Counted from the stretch's first letter, positions 28,251-37,003 are shown. The stretch is 64,000 bases of DNA from Rheinheimera lutimaris (GCF_013283795.1 NZ_JABSOD010000002.1:62001-126000); one strand, 5' to 3'. The notes: a model not told the origin generated them from the letters alone. Made by a program: numbers and translations.

Positions 28251-28718
28251 ATGAACAACATAACGCGGTTTGTTTTGCTTCTGGCGCTGCAAACCAGCGC
28301 AATAAGCGGGGCGCAGGCAGACGTAACTCCCGCTAAGCCCAAGGGGAACACCATGTATCAGGTAACCATTACGCTGGATAATGCCGTTATTACGGCCAGG
28401 CTTGATAACAACCCGACTGTACGGGATTTTATCGCCCAATTGCCAATGACGGTAAAACTGGAAGACTACGCAGCGACTGAAAAAGTGACCTATCTGAGCA
28501 ATAAGCTGACCACAGAGGGCGCACCTGCCGGCATTACTCCGGTTGTCGGTGACATTGCCTACTACGGCCCCTGGGGCAATATTGCCGTTTACTATAAAGA
28601 TTTTGCTTACTCGCCGGGCCTTATTAAGTTGGGGGAGATAACCAGCGGCATAGCACAGCTTAAGTTCAGTGGTGCCAAGCAGGCGACTATTGAATTAGCC
28701 ACATTAACTGACAAATGA
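28251..28718 (+). CDS. Exported cyclophilin-like fold protein
   Basis: A 155-residue protein with a signal peptide (about 1-24, ending AQAD). The rest matches the small cyclophilin-like domain family (DUF-type, PF18050-like): YQVTITLDNAVITARLDNNPT, FIAQLPMTVKLEDYAATEK, VVGDIAYYGPWGNIAVYYKDF and the ending GLIKLGEITSG. These proteins are not known to be active prolyl isomerases, and the function is unknown. It is followed 10 bases later by the hydrolase gene with a GAGGA ribosome site, so the two are co-expressed. It is often paired with LysR-type regulators, as here. Confidence 0.85.
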   Translation: MNNITRFVLLLALQTSAISGAQADVTPAKPKGNTMYQVTITLDNAVITARLDNNPTVRDFIAQLPMTVKLEDYAATEKVTYLSNKLTTEGAPAGITPVVGDIAYYGPWGNIAVYYKDFAYSPGLIKLGEITSGIAQLKFSGAKQATIELATLTDK

Positions 28719-28728
28719 GGAATACCGC

Positions 28729-29823
28729 ATGATTACCAATGCAGAACCCGTAAGCAATAGTAGCCGCCGCGCGTTATTAAAAATGACCAGCTTAGGTATA
28801 GCCACGGCAGGTGTTTTATCTGCTATCACCTTAGCCACAGCGGTAAACGCCCAACCTTCGGCGCCGTTACAACTTGGCAGCGAGTGGGACAAAACTTTTG
28901 CCAAAAGCGACAAGGTAGAACATAGCAAAGTAACCTTTAAAAACCGCTATGGTATTACGCTGGCTGCAGATCTTTATGTGCCGAAAAACAGCAGCGGTAA
29001 ATTGGCCGCCATTGTGGTAGGTGGCCCTTTTGGTGCGGTAAAAGAGCAGTCGTCAGGCTTATATGCGCAAATGATGGCAGAGCGCGGTTTTATCACCTTG
29101 GCGTTTGATCCGTCTTATACCGGTGAAAGTGGTGGCGAACCACGCAATGTGGCTTCACCAGATATCAATACTGAAGATTTTAGTGCAGCTGTTGATTTTA
29201 TCGGTCTGTTACAAAATGTTGACCGTGAGCGTATTGGCATGATCGGTATTTGCGGTTGGGGTGGTATGGCATTAAATGCCGTAGCGGCAGACAAGCGAAT
29301 CAAAGCTGTCGTTGCCAGCACGATGTACGACATGACCCGCGTTATGTCCAAAGGCTACAACGACAGCGTGAGCCCTGCGCAACGCGCGCAAACGCTGGAG
29401 CAGCTAAGCCGGCAGCGCTGGGAAGACGCTGCAAGCGGCAAGCCAGCCTACCAGCCGGCCTACAACACACCACCGCAGGGCGGTGAGCCACAGTTTATGC
29501 TTGACTACCACGCTTACTACGGCACGCCGCGCGGCTATCATCAGCGGGCGGTCAATTCCGGCAATGCCTGGACGCTTACCACGCCGCTGTCGTTTATGAA
29601 TATGCCGATCCTCAGCTACATTAACGAGATTTCGCCGCGGCCGATCCTGTTCGTGCATGGCGAAAAAGCGCATTCACGTTATTTTGCCGAAACCGCCTAT
29701 GATGCGGCGGCACAGCCGAAAGAACTGATGATCATCGAAGGGGCCAGCCATGTTGATTTGTACGATCAAATAGACAAAATCCCTTTTGATAAGCTGACGG
29801 ATTTCTTCCGCAAAAATCTGTAA
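28729..29823 (+). CDS. Exported alpha/beta hydrolase (YcjY-like, Cys nucleophile)
   Basis: A 364-residue alpha/beta-hydrolase. The N-terminus has twin arginines (SRRALLKM) ahead of a hydrophobic stretch ending ATAVNA, suggesting Tat or Sec export. The nucleophile elbow reads GICGWGG with C175 in the nucleophile position, as in dienelactone-hydrolase-type enzymes, and a likely catalytic His is in GASHVDLYD near the C-terminus. The region AADLYVPKNSSGKLAAIVVGGPFGAVKEQ is that of YcjY/DUF1100-like hydrolases. The substrate is unknown. It is the last gene before the gcvP 3'-end copy. Confidence 0.87.
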   Translation: MITNAEPVSNSSRRALLKMTSLGIATAGVLSAITLATAVNAQPSAPLQLGSEWDKTFAKSDKVEHSKVTFKNRYGITLAADLYVPKNSSGKLAAIVVGGPFGAVKEQSSGLYAQMMAERGFITLAFDPSYTGESGGEPRNVASPDINTEDFSAAVDFIGLLQNVDRERIGMIGICGWGGMALNAVAADKRIKAVVASTMYDMTRVMSKGYNDSVSPAQRAQTLEQLSRQRWEDAASGKPAYQPAYNTPPQGGEPQFMLDYHAYYGTPRGYHQRAVNSGNAWTLTTPLSFMNMPILSYINEISPRPILFVHGEKAHSRYFAETAYDAAAQPKELMIIEGASHVDLYDQIDKIPFDKLTDFFRKNL

Positions 29824-29911
29824 CGCAATTGACCGGGAAATAGGTATCACGTGCCGAAGGAGTGGGTTCTTTGATGCCACAAGGGCAGGTTGGCCGTAGT
29901 GAAATCGTATT

Positions 29912-30022
29912 GGCGACAACCGCAACCTTATCTGTTCCTGCCCAAGCCCGCAAGTATATCGCTAAGCGGTTAGTGCTTATGCAGTAACAATAAAAACCCC
30001 GGCCAACGTGCCGGGGCTTTTT
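29912..30022 (+). pseudogene. Duplicate gcvP 3' end with terminator
   Basis: This segment aligns with the end of gcvP and its terminator (27043-27149) at an estimated 85-90 percent identity by eye. The last codons still read [14 protein letters not shown] then TAA (29963-29965), compared with [14 protein letters not shown] in gcvP. The following TAAGCGGTTAG...GCAGTAACAA is shared, and the stem-loop AACCCCGGC/GCCGGGG with T-run (29992-30022) is intact. The rest of gcvP is absent. The intervening DNA (lysR to hydrolase) is thus flanked by direct repeats, as expected after site-specific insertion at a gene 3' end or a recombination event. Confidence 0.85.
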
Positions 30023-30096
30023 ATCAGTTAAAACTGGTTGGCTTGTTGTGCAACACACTAGTTTGCAGTTTATCGATTATCACTAATGGGGGAGTT

Positions 30097-30396
30097 ATGT
30101 TTAAAAGCGGCATGCGCGCAGTACACCCTGGTGAAGTATTGCGTGAAGATTATTTGTTACCACTAAATATGAGTGCCAACGCTTTAGCACAAGCGCTACG
30201 GGTAACACCTGCACGGATCAATGAAATAGTGCGTGAAAAGCGCGGGGTTACTGCTGACACGGCACTTCGCCTGGCTCGCTATTTTGGCGGCGATGCCCAA
30301 GGCTGGCTTAATTTACAGGCGATATATGACCTTAAACTGGCCGAGAAATTAAGTGGTGAGCAAATTAGTAAAGATATTTCACCTCATGCAGCCTGA
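30097..30396 (+). CDS. higA: HigA-family antitoxin, no partner toxin
   Basis: A 99-residue XRE-type DNA-binding protein. The opening MRAVHPGEVLREDYLLPL and the helix-turn-helix ANALAQALRVTPARINEIVREKRGVTADTALRLARYFG are diagnostic of HigA/VapI antitoxins. A GGGGGAG ribosome site precedes the ATG at 30097. HigB toxin genes normally sit just upstream; the 70 bases before this gene hold only the duplicated gcvP terminator and a leader. No toxin follows either, so it is an orphan antitoxin. Confidence 0.85.
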   Translation: MFKSGMRAVHPGEVLREDYLLPLNMSANALAQALRVTPARINEIVREKRGVTADTALRLARYFGGDAQGWLNLQAIYDLKLAEKLSGEQISKDISPHAA

Positions 30397-30836
30397 ACGT
30401 AAACATAGCTGTGCCAGATAGCGCAAACCGCATTGAGTTCTTTTCCTTGAGTGATCTACTATTAATAACAGCTGTTTAGCCGCTCCCATTAGTCACTGAA
30501 GATTTTCCAACAATATAAACAATGACAGCAACTGAGTATTACAAGCTTTGGCATTGGCATCATTTTTAATACACATAAATACTGCGGTAGAGTACCTCCT
30601 GTAACGTGTTAAATATAAGTCCACTACAAACAATACACTATTAAGAATAATTAGCATTTGCATTAAAGGTTGTTCGTTGTGTATCCTATTGCGCCGATAA
30701 CAGATGGTTTTGCATTTATCTATTGGTTTATCTACCTTGCTGCTGAATCGTTCTTGAAAGCGATAGGAGCGCAACCTGCAAGGTAACCGAGTGACAATGG
30801 ATGCTTTTTGCACAGAGCTAACAGGAACAAGCTGCT
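30397..30836. other. 440-base intergenic region upstream of TonB receptor
   Basis: No convincing gene. A minus-strand open frame (30493-30813) resembles nothing that I know and overlaps the regulatory region. The stretch is AT-rich and contains the Fur-box-like site at 30642-30656. Confidence 0.5.
30642..30656. promoter_or_regulatory. Fur-box-like site upstream of siderophore receptor
   Basis: TAAGAAT-A-ATTAGCA agrees at 11 of 14 positions with the 7-1-7 Fur consensus TGATAAT-x-ATTATCA. It lies about 180 bases upstream of the TonB receptor start, implying repression in iron-replete cells. Confidence 0.55.
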
Positions 30837-33068
30837 ATGTCTACAACCACCTTAGTAACATCAATACATCAACGGTCGTTAATTTCTCTGTCTCTGACAG
30901 TAGCGTTGGCTTGTTCTGCCTCGCTATCAGCAGAAGAGCAATTAGCAGCAACAGGAATTGAACGAGTCTCTGTTGTCGGCACCAGCCCTCACCGCTACCA
31001 AACTACCAGTGGTGATAGTTTAGTCGGCCTGCCGTTAGACTACTTAGAGCTGCCGCGTATTATTGATGTACTGCCGGAGCAGTTATTGTTAGACCAAAAA
31101 GTTACTGAGCTGGAAGAAGCATTACGGAATATTCCAGGGGTAAGCTTGTCGGATGGCTTCGGCGGCAGCAATAACGACTACCTTGTCCGCGGTTTCAGGC
31201 GCAATACTATCTACCGCGATGGTATGCGAATTGCCTCCAATTTCCGGGCGAATACCGCTAACCTGGACAGTATCCGGGTAATTAAAGGTCCGGCGTCTGT
31301 TACCTATGGTCAGGTTGAACCTGGCGGCCTGGTTGATATTATTACCAAGAAACCGCTGGATGAACAGCGGGTTTATACAGAACTACGTGCCGGTTCATGG
31401 AGTAACTATTTGCTGCAAGCTGATGTTTCTACCCCGATTGGCGAGGATGCTGCAGTGCGGGTAAATATCTCTTCACAAGACGCCGGCTATTTTCGTGATA
31501 ACTTTGATATAGAAAAAGACATTATTGCCCTGACTGGCCGTTATGATGTATCTGAAAACACCCGTATTAGTACATCTTATGAATATCGGGATGAGTTCCG
31601 CTCTTTTGATCGTGGCACGCTCAGTATTCCTACGGCGAATGGCCGGGTAATTGTTAATAAGATTACTGATATTCCGCTGTCACGCCGGTTTGGTGAAGCC
31701 TTTGAAGAGATAGATACTCAGTTTGAATTTGCTACTCTAAAGCTGGATCATAGCTTTGCTAACGGCTGGGCACTGAATGTAGCCGCGGCCTGGGAAAGCT
31801 CTATGTCGAACGATCTGCAGGTGCGTCCGGTGGCCGTTATTATTCTGGATGCTGATGCACCAATCAGTAATGGCTTTTTCACCGCACCGGTTACGCCGGA
31901 AGCCATCTATGATGAAGACGATGATCAGATCTTTTTAACGCGCGGCACCGATGGCAGCCGGGAACGCGATCAGCATGTTTCTTACCTTAGCGCGTCAATA
32001 AATGGCGAGGTGATGACAGGTTCCGTTAATCATCGCATTGTTGTCGGTGTGGATCGGCGTCGTTTTAACAGCAGCAGATATTTTGTTACTACCCCAACGA
32101 CGACCGGTACGCAGTCTACCGGCCCACTATTTGACCTGCGCAACCCGGTATATGGTAATTTACCCGACAGTCTATCTACAGAGAATGGCAATCTGGTGAC
32201 CGATGAGACAGAAGACTTCGGCATCTACATCAACGACTACATAAATTTTACTGACAGCTTGGCGTTGCTGATTGGTGGGCGGCAGGATTACTCAGATGTC
32301 GACGGTGATGACGAGATTAAAGATGTCAATGCATTCTCGCCACAAGTCGCGCTGAACTATAAACCTAGCGCTAATATTTCAACGTTTGTCAGTTATTCAG
32401 AAGCCTTTGAGCCCAATACGGTATTGAGTTTCGATAACTCAGGTGCGCAATCGGAAACTGAGCTGTATCCGGCAGAAAACTCCACGCAGTATGAAGCCGG
32501 TGTTAAAGCTCAGTTCTTTAACAGTAAGTTAAACGGCAGCGTGTCAGTTTATGACATCGAAAAAGAGAATGTTTTAACTGTCGGTGCCGATGGTTTACCG
32601 GCACTAGTAAAAGGCCAGGACTCACAAGGCCTTGAAATCAGCATTTCCGGGCAACCTGTACCCGGCTGGACAATTGTCAGTGGCTACGCTTATACCGATG
32701 CCAGCATAAAGACAGGCAGCAACGCCGGTAACCGGCCCAGTAATGTGGCTAAAAGTAATGCCAGTTTATGGACCAGCTATGAGTTTACCCAAGGCCAATG
32801 GACAGGATTAGGTGCAGGCACAGGTGTATTCTACATGGGAGACCGCTTTGGCGACAATGCCAACAGCTGGAATTTAGGCAGCTATACCACATGTGATCTG
32901 TCAGTGTGGTACACGCTCCCCCTGGCGAATGCTAAACAAAATATGCGGTTCCAACTTTCGGTGAAAAACTTGTTCAATGAAACCTATTACAGCGCCAGCG
33001 GTGGCGATTTACGCATTAACATTGGCCAGCCAAGAAGCGTATTCGCCTCTGTATCGGCCACGTTTTAA
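30837..33068 (+). CDS. TonB-dependent siderophore receptor
   Basis: A 743-residue outer-membrane receptor. Signal peptide about 1-32 (ending SASLSAE), plug domain about 60-185 (EEALRNIPGVSLSDGFGG, LVRGFRR, IRVIKGPASVTYGQVEPGGLVDIITKKP) and a 22-strand barrel ending with the aromatic SATF. The phrase RVIKGPASVTYGQVEPGG is typical of ferric-siderophore receptors of the FpvA/FhuE-like type. It is followed 21 bases later by a PepSY membrane protein, a frequent partner in siderophore-iron release. A Fur-box-like site is upstream. Confidence 0.93.
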   Translation: MSTTTLVTSIHQRSLISLSLTVALACSASLSAEEQLAATGIERVSVVGTSPHRYQTTSGDSLVGLPLDYLELPRIIDVLPEQLLLDQKVTELEEALRNIPGVSLSDGFGGSNNDYLVRGFRRNTIYRDGMRIASNFRANTANLDSIRVIKGPASVTYGQVEPGGLVDIITKKPLDEQRVYTELRAGSWSNYLLQADVSTPIGEDAAVRVNISSQDAGYFRDNFDIEKDIIALTGRYDVSENTRISTSYEYRDEFRSFDRGTLSIPTANGRVIVNKITDIPLSRRFGEAFEEIDTQFEFATLKLDHSFANGWALNVAAAWESSMSNDLQVRPVAVIILDADAPISNGFFTAPVTPEAIYDEDDDQIFLTRGTDGSRERDQHVSYLSASINGEVMTGSVNHRIVVGVDRRRFNSSRYFVTTPTTTGTQSTGPLFDLRNPVYGNLPDSLSTENGNLVTDETEDFGIYINDYINFTDSLALLIGGRQDYSDVDGDDEIKDVNAFSPQVALNYKPSANISTFVSYSEAFEPNTVLSFDNSGAQSETELYPAENSTQYEAGVKAQFFNSKLNGSVSVYDIEKENVLTVGADGLPALVKGQDSQGLEISISGQPVPGWTIVSGYAYTDASIKTGSNAGNRPSNVAKSNASLWTSYEFTQGQWTGLGAGTGVFYMGDRFGDNANSWNLGSYTTCDLSVWYTLPLANAKQNMRFQLSVKNLFNETYYSASGGDLRINIGQPRSVFASVSATF

Positions 33069-33089
33069 CCAGTAAAAGGCTCTTAAAAC

Positions 33090-34430
33090 ATGGCAAAAAG
33101 CCGCTCCGTTGTCTGGCCGCAGAAAAAGCAATGGCTTGACTGGCACAGCTTGCTGGGCATCACCACTGGCTTAATGATGTTTATCATCTGCTGGAGCGGT
33201 ACTTTTGCCACGATATCTCTTGAGCTGGACTGGCTGTTAAACAGCGATATCAGATCCAATGCGACCCAGGTTGATAATACGGATTTACTCGCCGCATATC
33301 AGGCTGTACAGCGGACATCCCCGGCGGCGCAAATAATACGTATTGATGAACTGGCATCGGCTAATTACAGCTTAAGTGTGTTGTATAAATCAGAGCAAGG
33401 GGCGCTAACTCACGCATTTTTTGACCCTCACTCACAGCGACTTAGCGGCACAACATCTTTTCTCACTGTGTCACGCTTTTTCCGTGACTTTCATATGAGC
33501 TTGTTTGGTTTCTATGGCATCGGCAAATATCTGGTTTGTATTTTTGCTGTTAGCCTGATGGCTTCGCTAATCTCGATTTTATTTTTTTACAAACCTACGT
33601 TAAAACGTTTTTTTGAGTTTCCGGCGACAAGCAGCACCAGAGCGTTCTGGGGCAGTTTACATCGTCTTCTGGGCTTGTGGTCAATTTGGTTTTTGCTGGT
33701 TATTGGTATTACCGGCGTGTGGTATTTGTTCGAACAAACCCGTAATGACATATTGGACGGGCGTTTTTCCTACACTGACACTTTTAGCAATGCCGTGTAT
33801 CAGTTGCCAGAGCCTGCTGCGGGTATGGCTCTATCGCTGCAACAACTTACCTTGGCGGCGCAAAATGCTATGCCTGAGCTGGATATCAAAGAAATTACCC
33901 TGAACCGCGGCGGCTACGTTTATTTTGCTGGGCAAACAGACAGCAGTTTATTGGTAAGAAATCGCGCCAACAAAATTTACATCGAGCCTTCAACCGGCAA
34001 TGCTACTTACGTACAGCGTGCAACTGATTTACCGGCGTACTGGTATTGGTCCAACATGGCAGATCCGCTGCATTTTGGTAACTTTGGCGGCTGGATAACA
34101 AAAACGCTGTGGGTCATTTTCGGGCTGCTACTGAGCTTTTTGTCATTAAGCGGCAGCTGGATGTATATAAAACGGCTCGCCGGCCGGCCACAACGTATCA
34201 ACCGCAAATTGTTAAAAAATACGATTGTCGTTTCGTTGCTTATTGGCGGACTCACGTTAGTGATGGGCGCGCTGCGCATTAATGCGATGCTTCCTGTTGT
34301 CAATGGACAGCGTATTATTGAGATACCCATGCCGGTCGCAACCTTCCTGCTACTATGGACGTTAATCACCGGCATTATTTGCCTCGTTTGGGGGCGTTGG
34401 CTACTACGCGCCAGTTTACCGACAAATTAA
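33090..34430 (+). CDS. PepSY-associated membrane protein (iron-uptake reductase-like)
   Basis: A 446-residue inner-membrane protein with four or more clear transmembrane segments (about 20-42, 145-168, 195-218, 345-365, with two more near the C-terminus). A conserved histidine-bearing opening WLDWHSLLGITTGLMMFIICWSG-type is followed by a periplasmic PepSY-like region. The family (PepSY_TM, PiuB-like) commonly accompanies TonB siderophore receptors and is thought to help reduce or release iron in the periplasm. The histidines in the membrane segments (DWHSLLG, LHRLLGLWS, DPLHFGNFGG) could hold haem. Confidence 0.88.
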   Translation: MAKSRSVVWPQKKQWLDWHSLLGITTGLMMFIICWSGTFATISLELDWLLNSDIRSNATQVDNTDLLAAYQAVQRTSPAAQIIRIDELASANYSLSVLYKSEQGALTHAFFDPHSQRLSGTTSFLTVSRFFRDFHMSLFGFYGIGKYLVCIFAVSLMASLISILFFYKPTLKRFFEFPATSSTRAFWGSLHRLLGLWSIWFLLVIGITGVWYLFEQTRNDILDGRFSYTDTFSNAVYQLPEPAAGMALSLQQLTLAAQNAMPELDIKEITLNRGGYVYFAGQTDSSLLVRNRANKIYIEPSTGNATYVQRATDLPAYWYWSNMADPLHFGNFGGWITKTLWVIFGLLLSFLSLSGSWMYIKRLAGRPQRINRKLLKNTIVVSLLIGGLTLVMGALRINAMLPVVNGQRIIEIPMPVATFLLLWTLITGIICLVWGRWLLRASLPTN

Positions 34431-34612
34431 CTGCTGCCACAGTGCCTACTATGTTATTGTTGCTTTCTGGGTGCGGCGCCGGGGCAGGTCTTGATTTTTG
34501 CCACTTAAAAACACGAGTAACAAAACCTACGCCTTATGGCCAGGCAAGTTGTGCTTAAAGCTGACTGAGTTTTCTCTGGTAGAGTAGGGCAAAGGCATCG
34601 CGGGGTAACTTT

Positions 34613-34861
34613 CTAAAGCGTAAGTTTCGCGCCTCTGGCTGCTGTTAGCAGCGAATCCCAATCATCCGGCGGATTGCCTAACTTAAGCATCTTTGCGAAC
34701 ACTTTGTAAGCATCGGTTGTACCGGCAAATGCCCGCTTATTGTCTTCATCATTCACCCAGGCATAAACGATAATTTTTGCTTCACCAATAAATCCACTGA
34801 TGATGGTCCCAGCTTGTAATGAGACAGCTATCAGACGAAGATTGCTGTTAATGTTTACCAT
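34613..34861 (-). pseudogene. Truncated YhaV-family toxin
   Basis: An 82-residue frame whose C-terminal 50 residues (KIIVYAWVNDEDNKRAF, TDAYKVFAKMLKLGNPPDDWDSLL) closely resemble the C-terminal half of YhaV ribonuclease toxins (E. coli YhaV: ILGWMNDEN...TDAYTVFSKMLKRGHPPADWE). The first about 28 residues do not match, and the usual N-terminal half is missing (YhaV is about 154 residues). No PrlF-type antitoxin is next to it. It is most likely a broken gene. Confidence 0.7.
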
Positions 34862-34872
34862 TGGAGGCCATT

Positions 34873-35130
34873 ATGCATGTATCCCTGACGCCAGAATTAG
34901 AGTCTCGCATTAAAGCTAAAGTTGACAGCGGCTTACACAACAATGCCGGCGAAGTTATCCGCGAAGCACTGCGTTTTATGGATACCCACGAAGACTGGAT
35001 CCTTGAAGTTAAAGTGGCCCGCCTGCGTGAGCAACTAAAAGCAGGCGCCGATCAATTGGACTGTGGCGAAGGTATCGCAATTGAATCAAAGGCGACACTG
35101 GATACACTGTTTGACGATATAACACGCTAA
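34873..35130 (+). CDS. ParD/CopG-type antitoxin, no partner toxin
   Basis: An 85-residue protein with the ParD pattern: MHVSLTPELESRIKAKVDSGLHNNAGEVIREALRFM (ribbon-helix-helix, residues about 1-40) and an acidic C-terminal toxin-binding tail. GGAGG lies before the ATG at 34873. A ParE toxin normally follows with a short overlap, but here a pseudouridine synthase gene begins instead. The start region is back-to-back with the truncated YhaV gene. Confidence 0.8.
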   Translation: MHVSLTPELESRIKAKVDSGLHNNAGEVIREALRFMDTHEDWILEVKVARLREQLKAGADQLDCGEGIAIESKATLDTLFDDITR

Positions 35131-35210
35131 ACTCTTGTCTTTGCGCAGACTTGTTGTTGCGGGTGCTGCTAATATGCACTCGAAAACTGCTTAACCTTAC
35201 CGGGAACCTT

Positions 35211-35900
35211 TTGGACATTATTGATAACTTTATCGCACCGCCCTGTAAAGACCTCGTGCAGGTTTTATATCAGGATGAAGCCATCTTATTGATAAATAAG
35301 CCTTCAGGCCTGCTGAGTTTATCCGGTAAAAACCCGCTTAACCGCGATTCGGTGCACTTTCGTTTAGTGAATGGCCAGCCAGGGCTAAGCCCGGCATTTG
35401 CAGAGGCTAAATTACCGCACCGGTTAGACTTTGGTACCTCGGGTATTATGTTGGTTGCGCTGACGAAGCAGGCGACGGCGCAGCTTAATAAACAGTTTCA
35501 GGATGGCACCGTGCAAAAGCGCTATACCGCTATGTTGGAAGGCTGGGTTAGTGCTGACGAAGGGCTGATAACAGCGCCTGTTGCTAAAGATAAAAACCAG
35601 TTTCCGCTGGTGAAAATTTGCTATAGCAGCGGTAAAGCGGCGAGCAGTCAGTTCAAAGTGTTGGAGCGGTTAAGCGAACCAAAGCGCAGCCTGGTGCAGT
35701 TTACCCCGCTTAGCGGACGCACCCATCAGCTGCGCATTCATAGCCTGAGCATTGGCCACCCGATCCTGGGGTGTGATTTGTACCACAGTGCCACCAGCCA
35801 ACAATTGGCGAGGCGGTTATTGCTGCATGCCAGCGATATCTATTTTCAGCATCCGCTAACCGGCGAACCATGCCACGGCCACTGTGCCAGCCCTTTTTAA
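35211..35900 (+). CDS. RluA-family pseudouridine synthase
   Basis: A 229-residue RNA pseudouridine synthase. The catalytic Asp is D73 in KLPHRLDFGTSG, and VQFTPLSGRTHQLRIH near residue 170 is the other conserved block. No S4 domain is present, as in the short RluA/TruC-like and YqcB-like group, so the target may be tRNA or 23S rRNA. No ATG is available upstream of the domain. TTG at 35211, nine bases after a GGGAA site, is the best start; a longer TTG start at 35151 is possible. Confidence 0.85.
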   Translation: MDIIDNFIAPPCKDLVQVLYQDEAILLINKPSGLLSLSGKNPLNRDSVHFRLVNGQPGLSPAFAEAKLPHRLDFGTSGIMLVALTKQATAQLNKQFQDGTVQKRYTAMLEGWVSADEGLITAPVAKDKNQFPLVKICYSSGKAASSQFKVLERLSEPKRSLVQFTPLSGRTHQLRIHSLSIGHPILGCDLYHSATSQQLARRLLLHASDIYFQHPLTGEPCHGHCASPF

Positions 35901-35917
35901 TACCGGTAGTAATATGA

Positions 35918-36190
35918 TGTGGTAGTGACTGCCGGGGCAGTACCATCACAAATGAGTATGACTTTATCTCACGCTATTTTTGGCCCGCTAACGGCGGCGA
36001 TGAAGACCCGGTAACGGGGTCCATTCATGCCGGCCTTACGCCTTACCGGGCGAAACAACTGGCTAAATCTGAGTTGCTGGCGTACCAGGCATCACAGCGC
36101 GGCGGCATGTTATATTGCCGCCTTGCGAATGATCGGGTGTTGGTGTCAGGCTTTGCGGTGCTGTATTTAAAAGGCACCGTTTATATTTAG
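35918..36190 (+). pseudogene. 3' fragment of a PhzF-family isomerase gene
   Basis: Translation of this frame from about 35954 reads EYDFISRYFWPANGGDEDPV, then TGSIHAGLTPYRAK and later RGGMLYCRLANDRVLVSG, ending KGTVYI. This is the C-terminal part of PhzF-like proteins, where DPVTGS and RGG are conserved. The first two-thirds of the gene are absent: an in-frame TGA is at 35915 and the previous gene ends at 35900. A deletion has probably fused the fragment to the pseudouridine synthase gene's 3' flank. Confidence 0.85.
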
Positions 36191-36253
36191 TGGCGCAACT
36201 TTAGCATGTGCAGTGCGTTAAGCCGTTGGCACTGTGCCGCCGTCAATATCGTA

Positions 36254-36580
36254 TTAAGCAATCTTAAGTGATTGAATTTTTCCGTCTTGCAGCAAAAAGG
36301 TATAACTTAGCTCAATGGGGCTGCCGGGGAAATTGCCGCTGACTTCTGCAGTGACGATTTCATGCTGTTGCTGCGTGGTTGCACTAAGGGGTTTGGCGCT
36401 AAAAGCGTATTTCTGCCGGGTGTCACAAAACCAGGCTGCTATCGCTGTGTGCCCTTGATAGGTGCCGCCTTCATCCAATACCACCGCATTGGCGTTAAAG
36501 CAGTGTTTCAGCCTTACAGGGTCTGTACCGTTGCTGATTTCAAAGTAGTTTTTAATGGGGTCAGCTAATTGAATGTTCAT
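36254..36580 (-). CDS. NTF2-like/SnoaL-type protein
   Basis: A 108-residue protein of the nuclear-transport-factor-2 fold: FEISNGTDPVRLKHCFNANAVVLDEGGTYQGHTAIAAW is the common opening of small polyketide-cyclase-like or stress-related proteins. The reaction cannot be deduced. The start at 36580 has a clear AGGAGA site; an in-frame longer version to 36640 is unlikely. It is divergent from the HxlR regulator 94 bases away, which probably controls it. Confidence 0.85.
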   Translation of the reverse strand: MNIQLADPIKNYFEISNGTDPVRLKHCFNANAVVLDEGGTYQGHTAIAAWFCDTRQKYAFSAKPLSATTQQQHEIVTAEVSGNFPGSPIELSYTFLLQDGKIQSLKIA

Positions 36581-36673
36581 TGAGATGTCTCCTGCTGCAT
36601 TGTTGCCTGGCAGGAAGTTTCTGCTTAGACTGAGCAACAATCAAGAACGCACAAAAAAGTAAGTGACGTACTT

Positions 36674-37003
36674 ATGCGAAAGATTTATACGCCCTCTACT
36701 GCAGCGGCTGATACGCTCGAAGCAATTAAATTGCTGGAGGGAAGCTGGAAGCTGATCATTTTGTATCATTTGTTTGATGGCAAAGTGCAGCGCTATTCTG
36801 ATTTTGAAAAACTGATCCCGGGGATCTCGCAAAAGATGCTGGCTCAGCAATTAAGAAAGCTGGAAGCGGATGGTATGGTAAGCCGCGAGGTGTATCCGCA
36901 GGTGCCACCCAAAGTAGAATACCGGCTGACAGCGTGGGGGCAGGCGTTATGCCCGGCTTTGGATGCGCTGTTGCACTGGGTAGAGCAAAAAGAGCAGCTT
37001 TGA
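36674..37003 (+). CDS. HxlR family transcriptional regulator
   Basis: A 109-residue winged-helix regulator with the HxlR signature LLEGSWKLIILYHLFDG, FEKLIPGISQKMLAQQLRKLEADGMVSREVYPQVPPKVEYRLT and ALDALLHWVEQ. The N-terminal redox cysteine known from some HxlR proteins is absent; the only cysteine is near residue 95. Divergent transcription from the NTF2-like gene suggests local control of it. Confidence 0.9.
   Translation: MRKIYTPSTAAADTLEAIKLLEGSWKLIILYHLFDGKVQRYSDFEKLIPGISQKMLAQQLRKLEADGMVSREVYPQVPPKVEYRLTAWGQALCPALDALLHWVEQKEQL

Noticed and set aside
30493-30813. A 106-codon minus-strand open frame.
   Set aside because: No recognisable domain. It overlaps the probable Fur-controlled promoter of the TonB receptor and has no clear ribosome site.
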